A stretch of 64,000 bases of DNA, taken from contig JACCIC010000022.1 of NCBI GenBank assembly GCA_018907035.1, positions 2,518,501 to 2,582,500 of the forward strand. The letters are read 5' to 3'. Below are positions 25,593 to 39,687 of this stretch, piece by piece; the stretch's first letter is position 1, and each line of letters begins with the position of its first letter. This DNA comes from Sycobia sp. Sy_11 (Eukaryota; Arthropoda; Insecta; Hymenoptera; Epichrysomallidae). The position numbers were made by a program, and so were the translations under genes. Under the pieces are notes generated by a model that did no database searches, was not told the DNA's origin, and was given only the letters and a program-made list of their open reading frames with translations.

Positions 25593-26107
25593 AATCTATA
25601 ATAATTATAATTCGGTATCCAGGAGAACCTTAGACAAAATTCTTGAGATTTTTCTCCAAAAGTACTGCTTGTACCGAAAAAAGATATGGCACTAAAAGAG
25701 ACCTACAACATTTGTTTCAATTATTTCAGACAAAAGCCACTACAATATTTGTATATAAATAATGGTGTGTATATATATATTTATATACACCAAGTACATA
25801 GTATAATATAGAATTTTTATATTTATTCTACATGCAGAAATGATAAAATGATGACAAACGAACAACACTTTCATTAGATCTTTTGAAAAGAACCCATACC
25901 TCATTTTACTAAAAAGTTGCACACTTGTGTTTTTTAGGATGCTGATTACAAATATTGTAGTGGCTTTTGTCTGAAATAATTCAAACAAATGTTGTAGATC
26001 TCTTTTTGCGCTATATCTTTTTTCGGTACAAGCAGTACTTTTGGAGAAAAATCTCGAGAATTTTGTCTAAGGTTCTCCTGGATACCGAATTATAATTATT
26101 ATAGATT
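25593..26107. repeat. Long inverted repeat (161-bp arms, 193-bp loop)
   Basis: Left arm 25593..25753 and right arm 25947..26107 are reverse complements with about six mismatches in 161 bases (about 96% identity). The arms start AATCTATAATAATTATAATT and end inward at CAATATTTGTA. No transposase is encoded. The structure suits a foldback element/MITE, or a locus whose transcript would form a long hairpin. No obvious target-site duplication was found. Because arm divergence is low, the duplication is recent or maintained. Confidence 0.9.
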
Positions 26108-26784
26108 ATATATATCATTAAACTATACAAAACTTTTCATCTTTTTCCATCTTATATTGTTTTATCAGTCCGCATTAAAACAATAAGCTCGCAATTATAC
26201 TTCTATTTGTAAATCAGTGATGAGTTATATAGACACTGATATGCATTTCTTTATGCGTACTTGCAATAGAAATGGTGGAGTGAGTAAAGAGAAAAAAGAA
26301 AATAAAAGAACATTCTACAGAATTTTGTAAAACGTGCTCGGTTGATGTTGTACAAAAGTATTACTTCGATAGAAGAAATACATATGGTAATAAATTACAA
26401 AATCTAACCTTATCTTCAAAAGCTCAAAATCAAACAGATTACTCATCGTATTCACATTTTTAACATTGGGTCAGTTTACTACTGATCAATTACCAGAACG
26501 GTTGTACAATTTTGCAAAATTCGGAAAAATCTCTATTTGCTCTCATGCATAGCATACGAAAAGTTGGATTATACGAGGAAATTTAATAACGTTTCGAAAA
26601 CCGTAAAAAAGAATGGGACTAGAGAGAGTATATTACATGATACAACTTTGCATAAAATATCTATAAAAGAATAAATGTATAGTATCATTCAGTTCAAAAT
26701 GATAGAAAGGTTTTATAATGTTTGGAGATTAGCTTAAAAAAAAAACAGTATCAACTGTTAAAAGCCAATTCTATGGTATTTAAG

Positions 26785-26840
<56 letters not shown>

Positions 26841-27464
26841 AATAATATGGGCTTTAAAATGTCTGTAGCGTATGCTACTACAGAAACTCGTTATCAAATG
26901 ACGAGAAATGCATACATTATTGTATGATTTGCTTATTAAGATTACATACGATCATAGAAGTTTCTTAAAAGCTTTTAAATATTCGGTAAAATTTCTATTT
27001 TACTCTCTATTAAAATAAGTTTTGAAATGGGAAAACACAATTGATTTCAAGAATCCTCGGAAACTCGACAAAGAATTTTATCACGTTTTCGATATTTTAC
27101 AAAGCAAAAATAAAATTTGCTAAATTGCAACTAGTAAAAATATTAAATTACTGAAGATGATTTAAAAAAAACTTTAGAAAAACAGTTTCAACTAAAAATT
27201 AAAAATGTCAATTCGATTGAATTAACAAGTAAAAATAAAGAAGTAAAAAATACTTTTTTGTTTTCATTTAATAGAACCTTCCATATATATAATCATTTCT
27301 CGGACGAAACCGTAGCAGTGCAAATGATTGCCTCGACCGCGGAAGCCGTGCCGTTCAATTGTTGATCGATCATTCGGAATTTAGCGCGCAATTTCCCGCA
27401 AGCCCTGCGAGCTGATTATGCCTTATCGCGGATATATATATACATACATACATACATACATACA

Positions 27465-27539
<75 letters not shown>

Positions 27540-30150
27540 GTTTACGATAGAGGGTCCATGTATAATTAACGATATAGGGTCCCATGTATAATTAACTTCA
27601 GTCTAATTTGAAACGTTGTCATACTGATCGCATGAGATTTCAATTTGAAGTAAATACAAAGACACTTCCGTATACATGGTCTACAGGAGCTGGCAAGAAA
27701 TAAAAAAGTAGAAACTAAAAAAGACAGTTTGAAATTTTGAGTGGAATGTCTAATTATCAGCGTACACTTACATATAGTCTAAATGTCAGAATGCTATATA
27801 TTCCGTGAAGGGCTGCGCGGGCAAAGTGAAAATTGTAAAAACTTTCTTAAAAAAATATCTACAAAAGACAATTCCGACGATTTCGATTTCATATTATATT
27901 TTTTCCTAGGGTTAAGTTACATAAACATTGTCAGAACTGTCAGAGATGTATATAAGTCTCTTTTAAACAACGATAAAATTTTGCGCTGGTAATACGGGTG
28001 TATCCCACGAAAGCCAACATTAACTCATAAAAATATGTTACTTAATAAGATATTTTGTTCTTTGATATTTAATCGCTACAGATCCATTCCCGATAATCTA
28101 TAAATATTATACAGCGATGGGAAGTTCCATATACTGCAATATTAACCATAAAAGTTGAAATTCCTCCCTTAATTCACACCGGCTCTTGTATCTTACTGTA
28201 AACACTGATTCGAAGTAAAAAAGATACGAACAAAATTTATCCTCGATAAATCCAATTGGTACAATTTATAAATGCTTTACATAATGGTAAATAGCAGCAT
28301 AAGTACGTCGGAAAAGCTTTGAAAATCGTTTTTTGCGCAAAGTGCTCGCATTTACCCGATGCCTAACCGTATAGTGTCAGTCGTGTGCCGTTCTTAAATA
28401 CCGAAAACGTTGCGCTTGAGCTGCTTCTGACGGAGCATTTTCTGCTAAATGCGGACTACTTATTGCACGTATCATAAAGCCGACCGATAATTTTCTGACC
28501 TACACTTTTATTGTTGCCCGCTTTGCGAGCGGGAAGCGCTTTATTGTTATTTTAAACATATATACTTATGTATGCACGCCCGATAGTTTTAACGATATTT
28601 ATTTGGTTCATTCCTATAGAATAATTACAACTTCATTTGTACGTCGATAATAAGGCCTTTCGCGCAAAAATTAAACTCTCGCTTTTTAGACAATGGATGC
28701 TGATTATTTTGTTAAATGAAAATTATTTTGAGGTGTATTTGTATTACAATGTGTGTTCAAAAATGTTCAAACTTAAAGCTTATAAAAAAGGAATAATAAT
28801 AAACAATACTATATTAAATAAACAGAATTAAATCTTAGATATCACGGGAATATTAATTAGCAAACAGATATAAGCAATTTTTAAGTGTCGAAAATAAAAT
28901 AAAATTATATTGCGCGTGTGAAATGTAAGAATATTATTAAGCATCAATTACCCTCCAGGAAGTCTTAACGATATTATATAATCGTAATGATATAGATGTC
29001 TGATCTCATTGTTACACATAACAACAAAAAGCTGACAGACAGTTGCAATAATAAGTTTATTTATTTCATCCGTATTTATTTCAGAAACAGCTATCTTTAG
29101 CTAAGTATTATTAAATTAAAAACGTAATAATCATATGTATAATTGAAATGAATCAATTCAAATTACCGTTGAAATTAAATCACTGCGTATTTTACTCGTA
29201 TGGAGAAAATTCATGGCATTGATGTATTTCACTAATATATTGGGTGAAAGAAAGAAATTTAAAAAAATCAATGAAAAACAAAAGTCGAAAATACCGTTTG
29301 AATTAATGAGAGCATAATAATTAAGAAATGCTAGTGCGAATTTTATGATCCAATCTACCATTTAGCACTATGTGAAGGATTTATTAGAGGTGCTTAGGAG
29401 TCAAGATATATATATGCAAGTAGCCGGATGTATATGAAAACTCGTTTTTCCAAGGTCAATCATCAATTATTATTATCGAAAAAATACAAATCTGTTATCC
29501 AGTAAGTGATATTTTACAAAGTAGTATTTTACAAAGCACTCTTATCTATTCGATTAATGTAGTAGTTTAATAATTAACCGATCGGTTATATAACGTTTCT
29601 GCTGAATTTTCTTAGACATAAAAAAAATACTCATTCGACTAAGTAACCCTTTAATAAATTACAAAAAACGAGACGAACATTCAATAATTTTCCGTATTTT
29701 ATGAGTTTTTAAGCATTTAATAAATGTTGTGCTGTCTCAGAATGTTAATTTCAAAAGTCCATCATGTTTCACCGAATATTTATAGTGGCTGTACTGTAAG
29801 AATTTTTCATAAATATATTTTCTTACGCTATCTGCAAAAGATTGAAGAAATTATTGAAAGTTGAATTTGTGTTCTGCTTTGAGAATCTTTATGAATTATA
29901 TATTAATTCGAGAAACTGGAAACACAAATATTTAAAAAATATATAAGTAAACAAATCGACCGTTTGCTACATTTCAGCGACGGCCTTGACACTGAATACA
30001 TTCAGCCGTCCATTATAGTGCAAAAATGGATCAAATAAATAAAAATGTATTGGTGTGATAAAAATAGAACCGACAGAAATGATGAAAAACACATACAAAA
30101 TTGATTCACAATAATTGTTCATAAATTTAAATAGATTTTATTGATTAGCC
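26108..30150. other. AT-rich intergenic, no gene recognised
   Basis: Microsatellites at 26787 and 27432. A small GC hairpin (CCCGCT-ttgcg-AGCGGG) lies near 28517..28533. No coding exon was recognised. Confidence 0.55.
27432..27537. repeat. Compound (TA)(TACA)n(TA)n microsatellite
   Basis: A short TA run, about 13 TACA units and then a 46-base TA run. It explains the Tyr/Ile and Met/Cys/Tyr/Val low-complexity reverse frame. Confidence 0.95.
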
Positions 30151-30154
30151 CCTA

Positions 30155-30196
30155 TACAGAACCCCTCATACAGATACGGCCCTTTGTTAAAGAACC
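30155..30196 (+). repeat. 42-bp dispersed motif, copy 2
   Basis: Second copy of the motif at 14090..14131, beginning TACAGAACCCCTCATACAGA. The flanking DNA on both sides is unrelated to copy 1, so the similarity is confined to this core. Confidence 0.6.
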
Positions 30197-30199
30197 TCC

Positions 30200-30748
30200 A
30201 TGACAAAGCACCGAAAGTGCATTCTATATACATATACACTATATACTGTATATAGTCTTAGACGCAAGAGCAGCACTGTTGGCCGAGTTACGGCGCGAGC
30301 GAAAGAAGCGAATCATCGATCCGTTCGGCGACTGCGCGCGTCTCTACATACACGAGTGGAATTAGCGGAAACAGTCGTGCCCGACAACTGTGCCCTCTGC
30401 GCGCGCGCGCGCGCGCAGAAACCGAGTCCAGGCGAGCTCCGCATCCCGGCGTCGTGGAGGCGGGACGGGCAGGAGGGGAGAGTTCTCGCCGGGACTTGCG
30501 ATTTTTCGCCCCGGGTACGCGGGCTCGGAGTAATACCTGGTAATTTTCCAACGGAGTAATACGTTTCCAACATTATATCGCGACAATGATACAAAATATA
30601 TTTTCCCGACGCGCGGTGCAAGGGTCGGCGGAGGGAGCCGCGGGGGATATATTTAGTGATCCGCGCGCGCGCCCCCGGGCGGACGATGATGCGCCCCTGC
30701 GATGACCCAATTCCCATCGAGAGTCGATGCGCCGACCCAATTTCTATG

Positions 30749-30801
<53 letters not shown>

Positions 30802-30900
30802 CCACCACGCAACGCGCACGCGTCGACTCGTGCACGCTACAGGTGCGCGACTGCATCGTATAGCTCTATGTGTATTACAATTCTAACGCATTGAGCCCGA
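30200..30900. promoter_or_regulatory. CpG-rich block
   Basis: A sharply GC-rich stretch with many CpGs, a (GC)n run (30399..30417) and a (TA)n tract (30750..30799). Long open frames on both strands are composition artefacts: they overlap one another and include repeat-derived peptides. No convincing start plus splice donor was found. A promoter or unmethylated CpG-rich region is the simplest reading. Confidence 0.35.
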
Positions 30901-30935
30901 GATCTGCCGTCCCATGACCTATTATCGCACATACA

Positions 30936-31053
<118 letters not shown>

Positions 31054-31799
31054 AGGCGGGATGCGAGAAACAAAGAGGATGTGTCGTTCGTAATAAACTA
31101 TACATTATGGGACCCGCGTGATGTTGAACTTGCTTCGTCTATGGGTGTGAACTATATAGTTAAAAAGCTAAAAGCACAAACAGTGTCCAAAGCTAAGCTC
31201 TGTCTCAACTTATACTTACACGCGGCACAGTAATTTTTCAAAAAAATTCAGTTCTTGTAACATCTATATCTTTGACGTGTCCAAAGCCTTATAGCGCCTG
31301 AAACTGTCGAACTGAACTGTCAAAAACGCTGTTTCGTATATTTCAAAAATTCCAAAGCGCAGGTCGGTCTTACATTGAACTGCTAAATTCGCGTTGACAT
31401 ATTATTAATTGTCAATTGTATAAAATAATTTTAGCACCGAATCAGATATGATAAATTTTTTAATTCTACACCGTGCTCGAATGAGAAATTACTCTCCTCG
31501 TTGAAACGTATGATAAATTATTTTTTAATTACATCAATTTTTAAACCTTACTCTCCAGCAACGATTCTTCGCGATGTTCAGGATCTATTAAATGATCCAG
31601 GCATAATACGTATTCGTCACGACTTTCTTTTGAAACTAGATCTGGACGCGTTAATGCAATCCGATACGATACACCAGTGGGGCCAGACTGCTTTTACAAT
31701 ACTGAAAATCAATTGCGCGCGCGCGCTTATTAATTGTTTTAATACTATGATTATTGAATGATTTTTTGTAATGCTAAAGTTAAATATCATCTGAATATA

Positions 31800-32130
31800 T
31801 AAAATGTAGGTGTATGCGCGTCTGTGATCGCTATTTCTCTACTCCGCGCATCGCGGAAACGTATAAAGCACCGCGTCTAACTCGCTGCATTGTTGTAGTG
31901 TGTGCAATATATGCATGTAATAGGAACTCCTTTAATTATTCCTCTAACCACGATTGCGTAACGGTGTATTCGATTGAATAAATAGGCCGAGAATTAGAGT
32001 GTCTCGCAATCGCTCGCAATCAATTTCAATGATTACGAGGCGCGTTTTGTGTTTTGGAGAACGCTGCATCGGCGCTCGGCTCTGTAAAAGAGGCTCAAGA
32101 CGATCTTCAGAATTAGAAGCGGCCCGCGCG
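31800..32130 (+). promoter_or_regulatory. Promoter-like segment with TATA box
   Basis: A CpG-containing stretch has TATAAAG at 31862..31868 and GCATTG about 25 bases downstream. No following coding exon was recognised. Weak evidence. Confidence 0.2.
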
Positions 32131-32775
32131 GAATGTATGATGTAATTATTATTATTATTATTATTTTTTAAATCATTAGCCTTAGAAGGAGAAAGTCAGA
32201 CGTTCGAGTTCTCGATATGGGCTGTAATTCATGCGAGTCTTATCTAATATATTACACCGAAATGGAGGTTGCGTGTGTCCGTTCGTTCCAATGCCCCAAA
32301 GGACCAAAGAAATTCGTCGTTAAAATTTTAACCGAATGCTTACATACTCAAATAAATAGTGTAACTTCAAGTTTTCTCAAATATATATTCTTCGCCTCAT
32401 AAAGGATTTGGTTGCACAAAAATAATAATATTTCTCATGAAATATTGACGAAAAATAAATAAATGATGATATTGCTTAAATTTTATGTACTTTGTTTGTA
32501 ATTTGAAGGATATATATGAATAGAAGTATAAATTACTTATTGGAGTATAATTAGTTCAAAATTTTAATGCTAAGTGTCTTTGTATCAGAGAGGAATTTAG
32601 GCAGATGATCCATTCATATAGGTACCTTAGAAAAGAGTCTGTGAAATGCAAGATCCAAATATGTAACTCTCTTCTTATTTGTCTTTAAAAAGCTTTACCG
32701 TTTAAAAAAAAAAAAAAAAAAAGAAGAAAAAAGTACAAAGCGCTTAAAGAGGATCCGAAGCGGCTCGAAACCTTG

Positions 32776-32982
32776 GATTCAACTTAGTGGGAGATGGGTA
32801 GACAAGTTGGCGGAGGGGGCATTCGGATGGTACATCTGCTAACCGTTATTTGTCATTCAGGGTAGTTGTAATAGAGGCAATTCGATTTTTCAGATTCTAC
32901 GCAGGCGATTATAAAAAATGATAATCCAACCGTCATTCTAATAAAACTATAAGATCGATGAAAAGATTTGATGGTTTAACTT
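32776..32982. repeat. Dispersed foldback-like repeat, copy 2
   Basis: Matches the copy at 7.7-8.0 kb with many substitutions. Shared landmarks in order: CAACTTAGTGGGA, GGGCA, TCAGGG.A.TTGTA, CAGATTCTACG, TCATTCTAATA.AACT, CGATGAAAAGATT. It is preceded by a poly-A run (32703..32721). Only the right-hand half of the longer structure seen at copy 1 was recognised. Confidence 0.6.
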
Positions 32983-33965
32983 TTTTGGCATATTTTATTT
33001 ATTGCAAAATATTGAGAAAAAAAATTATTTCTAGACTTTCCAAAATTAGTTTTCATACCAAATATAAGAATTTATTTAGAGAGGTTAACTTAACAATGCT
33101 GGATTTTTAACCATTAATATATACATCCTTACAAAATAACAATTGTAGGAACAATATTGATTTAATTAAGGAACATAATTTTACCTCAAATAATAAGCTA
33201 TTCATAACTAGTTTAAAAAAAACAGTAATATTAAAAAATATTTTATAATTAACAAAAAATAATTATTTAAATATTTGCCAATTAATTTAAAAAAATAATA
33301 ATAATTATTAAAATATATAGCTTTTGTAACAGCGGATCTTTCTAAAGTTTTATGGTTGGGACTTAATGTTGTCGAATGGAATTTTTACGAAAAAAATTGC
33401 AGATTTATCTAGCTAAGGAAAGAGTAAAGCAAACATGAGAAAAGAATGGTGATTATTTTAAAATTAAATTTCATTTTAATTTCATACTACTTTTGTAAAA
33501 TACTGATATATTTATTTACTTTTTCTTTTGAATCTTAATTTGTAATTACAGGTTTTTCCATATTTTTTTAATATATTTTTAGATTTGAGAAATATACAAA
33601 ATAAACAATCTAATCTAGCAAAATTGTTTATACAATCGCCTTTTTAATTTTTGTAATACATTTTTTTTTAATAAATTATTATTATAACGTTACTAATATT
33701 AAGAGACGTTCCTATATTTTTCATATTGAAACCGTCGCGTCACATCGATGGAAATAATGACACCGAAGTCAGACAGCACAACGTGTCGTTTAATTCATAT
33801 ATTATACATTTTTAATTTGATTTTAACGATTGACTTTTACATAATACTTAATATTTTCTAATCTGTCGCTTTACCTCGAATAACGATTATCGGTAATCCT
33901 TAGCTTACATATATCTATTTATGTACTAACAGTAGTGCATATACTTAATGTACAACAATGTAGAG

Positions 33966-33966
<1 letters not shown>

Positions 33967-34043
<77 letters not shown>
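33967..34043. repeat. (TA)n microsatellite with TG interruptions
   Basis: 77 bases of TA interrupted twice by TG steps, the longest TA tract in the window. Confidence 0.95.
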
Positions 34044-34820
34044 GTCCAAGAAATAATATTATTTACTCTTATCAAATTTTATTTGTGTCTTCTGTCAATT
34101 TGAATGCTTATATTATAAATTATAAGTCACTATATAAATTTAATTTAGTGCATAGGGTGATGAATTCTATTCTTTTAAAATTCACCTCAACACGAAAAGT
34201 TAACGTATGAGCAGCTGTAAAAATATCTACAAAATCGATATATTTTTTTTTCTTTTTAAAATTTAACTATCTCGAGTAATGGGATTCGCATATTGAAATA
34301 TTGATAATATTGTAAATATTTATCGTCTAGTGAAAAATCTTAATATAAGTCTATACATGAAACAGAATATCGGAGGTTATATGTTTTATTGCATAAATAT
34401 GTAACATAACATTTGCCTATCTTACACACATATTGCACTAATCCGTGCTCCCTCTTTTTGACATTTATACAGTAATTCATGCATAATGCCCTAAGTGTGG
34501 TTTAATTTTTTTTTGATTATACACGACGCGATATTTGCACGGCTATTATAAGAAGCATCATATGGCCGCGTCACGTAAAAGGATCCCGGAGCGCATTACG
34601 CATACGGACTTAACGCCGTGGGGGCAATTTAAGGTGTACACACATATTCGAGAAACGAGCGCAAGAATAGGAGCAGGATCGAAAAATTAGCGCTAATTGC
34701 GCGCGCGAGCAGAGATTGTCCGTAATGCCATGTCTAGACGTGTGCTTTATTCCTATCTGATGTTGGCTGGCAGCTATGTATATAAATATCTAGACATAGT
34801 ACGTGCGTGTGTGTGCGTGC

Positions 34821-34822
<2 letters not shown>

Positions 34823-34874
<52 letters not shown>
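34823..34874. repeat. (GA)n microsatellite
   Basis: 52 bases of uninterrupted GA following a GT/GC-rich stretch. Confidence 0.95.
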
Positions 34875-34876
<2 letters not shown>

Positions 34877-35012
34877 AGCAGAAAATAATCTTGCGGGCGA
34901 AAGTCCCCCGAAATGCACACACATCATTATATATATATGTAACATATAGTATTATTTTTAAGCCGTGCTGGTGCCTTTTAAAGCAAAGTAAAACATTTTT
35001 CGAGAAGCGTAT

Positions 35013-35090
35013 TTGTCTGTCTCGCTGTCTGTTTGTCTGTCTGCCTGTCTGCTTGTCTGTCTACCTGTCTGTCTGTCTGTCTGTCTCTCT
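35013..35090. repeat. (CTGT)n microsatellite
   Basis: Imperfect CTGT tetranucleotide array. It accounts for the three overlapping Ser/Val/Leu/Cys-rich open frames seen here. Confidence 0.92.
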
Positions 35091-37110
35091 CCACCCTCTC
35101 TCTTCCGATTATACTACGATTATACTCCGATTATACTATATTACGGTACAACTTTCTCATATGTACACTATCGAGGGAATTGCTTCTTTCTCTTTTGAGA
35201 AAAATCGAATGTGAGTAAGCAGCAAGGGCGATAGACCGTCATTTTTTCCAAGTTTGATGTATTTTTCAAAGTTATAAAGTACCTCAAAACCAGCCAGAAA
35301 TGCTCAAGACCAGCCCTTAAGCGCCCCTCCCCCCACACACCCGCTTATCACCGTGCTGAATAGGGATTTTCACTAAGAAAACTGACATGCGCAAAACTCT
35401 AAACTGGAAAGTCTATAATGGCGTATGTCTGAGGATCAAAATTTATGCAAATAGTGACAGTAAATAAAAAATTATGCTGTTTAGTACCTGCTTTTACTAG
35501 TAATATTACTTACTTTTTTATAGCAAACGTTTATCTTCGTACTTTGTCTTTATTAACAAATACATTTGATAAACTATCGAAAACGAGTTCGTCAAGTTCG
35601 TCATTGGTGTAAATATTCCATACTCTAACACATGTTTGGTTTCATTGCGATCAAATCATCAATAAAACTCTAACAAATGTTACAAACGCCTAAAGTATCG
35701 AAAACTGCCGCTCACATATCGAAAATGATGATCGCCCGACAAGCGTCGTTAAAAAAATTCAATCAGTCTTGTAATTTGCGACAAAGACGGGTCGATTTTC
35801 GCGATAATTTAATCCCAGCGCCGGATTTCCAGGTCTGAGTTTACCAGGTCACGGGGACATCGATTTTCGACTGGAGGTAGGGGGCAGATGCAGCTGGCAC
35901 AGATGAGAAAACACGGAAAGAGGATAGTAATAATTTCGTACTGCTCTTATTTTTACTTGCATGATTATAAAATAATGATTGCTTTAATTACAATAGATTA
36001 TAAATCGCAGAGTCCAGAGAGACTCGCAAATCTGAATCTACGTACATTCTGGACAGTGGCTGAAATAATCTTTCAATAAATTATTAGTACATCCACACTG
36101 TGATTTTGAATTTTCTATCCTTGTTAAATAATTACTAAATCATTGTAAGTCTCAGCTAGTCATACTATTTACTTACGTTTATTTTACGTCGATGCAAAGT
36201 TTTAAGTAGTTCTGTTAAACCGTGCGTAAATGAAAGCATGTTAAAAAAATTTGCAATTAAAAATTATAAAGAAAATTAGCTCTGCTTGGAAAACTGTATC
36301 GACATAAATAAGACGTGAAAACAAGGGAACGAAAACTAAAATGCACGGTAGTTAAATTCTAACGTAAACGAATTGTTAAAACAGAGCACTTTGTACAAAA
36401 TGAGTATATAAAATAGCAGATAATATATGTATAATTATATATAAAATAGATATTCACTATTTTCTATGTTTTTGAGTATGCGCTTTCATTAAATAATTGT
36501 CTTTAAATTTTTCTTAACAAAATTTTTATTTTTAAAGAAAAAAAACGATTGTTCATTCTCTTTTACATTATTTTTTATGTTGAACATCTATGAATATCAA
36601 CTAAAGTTCAAGTAATTGATTTTGTCCAGGATTAAAATTTCTTTTAAACAAAATAATGATCGAAAAATGAACCGTCAATTTTGTTCTCAAGATTAAATTT
36701 TTAAAAAAAAGAGAAAAAACCAGTAGAGTTCATTAAAAATTTGAAAAAAATAAAAAACTTGTAGAATTATTCAATTAATATTTATAATTGTTTATACATT
36801 TTTGAATAACAATTTTAAATTTTTGAGTTGACCATTTTCCAAAATATCCTAAATTATATTGAATAATCATGAAAAAATGAAGACTAATCTCAAAATTATT
36901 GTTTGCTCTTAAAGAATTATTAAGAAAGTTTAATACTATCGAGAAACAAAGCTGGAAACTTTTTTAAAAAATGGCTCTTTGATCACTATTTATTAAATAA
37001 ACAAAATAAATAAATAACTCAACGGGGATAAAACATATTAGTTAAGATTAGGCCATTGTTAATAATATTTTGATCATTTGAACGTGTATATCAAAAGTTA
37101 AGAGAATAAT

Positions 37111-37632
37111 ATTAATAAATATTTTCATCGGTCTTACAGTCCTTATAATATAATGACAGTCAGATTGTCCTTTTTTATAGTCAACCTCGAAGAATCTCAA
37201 ATATAACTTATTACAACAAGTAAATTATATTAAAAATTAAAAATTAAATAAACCTTAAATTAATTCAAAAATTAATTTTAAAATTTAATTTAAAAAAATT
37301 TTAATCAAAAAAATAAAAAATTAAATAAACCTTAAATTAATTCAAAAATTAATTTTAAAATTTAATTTAAAAAAATTTTAATCAAAAAAATAAAAAATTA
37401 AATAATCCTTTTTTTAAAAATTAAATAAAAATGTTTTTAATATTTACTAACATAAAATATTGTTTTTATTATTTTTATTTTATGTTATTATTAATTTTAT
37501 TTTTAATTTTAATTTTTAATCTAATTTATTTGTAGTAATAGTGACTATAAACAAAAGACAGTCTGACTGTTATTATTTTAGTTAATATATTATATTATAA
37601 AGACCGTCAGACCCATAAAAGTATTTATTAAT
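37111..37632. repeat. Foldback repeat, copy A (inverted arms)
   Basis: The left part (about 37111..37245) and right part (about 37508..37632) are imperfect reverse complements. Shared features are TATTATAAGGACTGTAAG-type, GACAGTC/CTGACTGT and TTATTTGTAGTAAT-type segments. Between them lie AT-only DNA and a 77-bp tandem duplication. A related sequence lies at 23397..23660. No coding potential is seen, so it is best described as a MITE-like foldback family. Confidence 0.72.
37239..37403. repeat. 77-bp tandem duplication
   Basis: A 77-bp AT-only unit starting AAATTAAATAAACCTTAAAT is present twice head to tail with no visible differences, plus a short partial third unit. It lies in the loop of the foldback repeat. 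The lack of divergence points to a recent slippage or duplication. Confidence 0.85.
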
Positions 37633-38979
37633 TTAATTCAAAACAGTCGGCATATAAGTACAATTTTTAATTTCAAAGAGAATAAATAATTGCTTTAAGA
37701 AACAACTATCTAAATCTGCGAACGTGAGGAAATGCTTAACGTGATTATTTAATCACGATGATGAATGCATTTGCATTCATCATTGTAGAAAGCATTTCTC
37801 ATTCAAGTTGAAAAAGTTGATTAATACTATGTACATATGAAGTTTTCTAATTTCAAGCGCTTATTATTTTTGACACATACTAGTCTTTATTCGTGCGAGC
37901 AAAAGCCATAATTGATATTTGAAAGTAACTATGTTGAAATCCGTTACATTTGAATGATGCGCCTATAATCGAGCTTTTAGCTCAACCCAGAGCGTAATTG
38001 CCATTCCCGATGCGAAATTTGCCATTATATCTTTTCTATTAGGCTTTACTAATTGGTTCGTGCTTTCTTGAAAAAAAAAAAATGGAAAATATCCTGGCTT
38101 CGAAAGTTTCGGTCAGCTCAGCCTATAATGGACGTGTAGGAATATTTTCCTCATCAGGTATATAATTTTTCTGGATTAAGTGCGCTCTACGAACTAATGA
38201 CCCACTAACATATAAAGCTGTACATACATGCCGGCTAAGTATTTGGGGCAAATTTCACATTATTATCTAACTCATTGTGCATAATAAGAGCTTTGAAACG
38301 AGCAAGATATACACGTAGAGATCTTTATATCGAAGTGATCGCAATTCTCAATTTCTAGTAACACGGTGATGCCTGTTCCGAAGCTTATAATAAGCAACGG
38401 AGCATCAGTACTTTGAATAATATAAATAAATTATTTTTAGAAGTCTGCACTGTAATATTTACTCGCTATAATTTATTTATATAAAATGTTAGGCAAATCT
38501 TCGTTAATACGATAATTGTGAAAATCGTCCCAATCTGGAGGCTGGAACGACGCTATAAGGGAAAAAAACTGAAATATCAGTGGACATAACGTATAAAGTA
38601 TTCTCATTTGGATTTTTCTATTAAATATCAACCTCAAGTACTTCGCTGGATCGTAATTCCGAAGAATGCGAAAACAGCCTGACAAGTGCAGATCCCATAT
38701 TTGAAAAATCTAGAAAAATATCGAGATGTTTTAGGTCACCGGAAACACGGGGCAACTTTTCATAATGAGCTTTGACTACCGCCCTCCAACGAAGTTAAGG
38801 GTGAAACAATAACGCTAGGAAACTATTATTTACCTTATTGCTGCAAAAAATCCAAGTGCTTCAGTAACTGTCCAACTCCTGGAAAAAATGCGATTTTTTA
38901 AAAGACTGAAAAATTACGTCAAATATATGTTGGTGTGTTCTCCCTTGTTCGCTTCTGAGTTGTTAATATAAATAGGCGT

Positions 38980-39054
38980 GTTTTGCGGTCGGTCTTTACC
39001 AGTTTCCATCCCTCCCTCTATAAATTAATAAATTCGCGCGAAGCTCCAATAAGG

Positions 39055-39105
<51 letters not shown>

Positions 39106-39515
39106 ATAATATATATAATAAATCGCCGGCGAGCAACCGCAAAGCTCGTTAAAGGCCAAGGAGCGAATTTTAATATATATGGCGTATCATATAATATACG
39201 CACGCGTCCGGAGTCAACGCGGGCGTCATTCATTTCCAACCGCTCGTAATTTTCCGACGGTGGGCCGGGGTGTAATAACGTAATAAATGCCAGCGGCCCG
39301 TATACCTACATCGCATAGCCGAGCGCGCGCGTCACGATCCCGTCACTCCAGTCGTCGAAAAGTCAGAGGGCCCTCTGACAGAATGGGCCCGCGCGTAACC
39401 GGCGGGACCGGACACCGGCCTGGCCGGGATAGCGCCATGGAAAATGCCGATCGACACATATATTAATACCTGGTGCTTTCGGTATTACAATACGGTAGCC
39501 GGGAAGCCTGGTTGG

Positions 39516-39555
<40 letters not shown>

Positions 39556-39621
39556 GAGGGGAGGAGCGAATGGGCGTCAGAAATCGGCTAGCGCCAAGTG
39601 CCCAAAAGTATGACACGCTTT

Positions 39622-39687
<66 letters not shown>

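Larger units (their letters stand above)
33000..37100. other. AT-rich intergenic with microsatellites
   Basis: Holds the TA (33967), GA (34823) and CTGT (35013) arrays. A palindrome GTCTAGAC lies near 34732, and 35820-35890 is a GC-richer patch. No gene is supported. Confidence 0.55.

Noticed and set aside
30200..30819. Overlapping 119- and 168-codon frames in the 30-kb CpG-rich block
   Set aside because: They overlap on opposite strands, one includes TA-repeat peptide, and neither has recognisable features or splice context.
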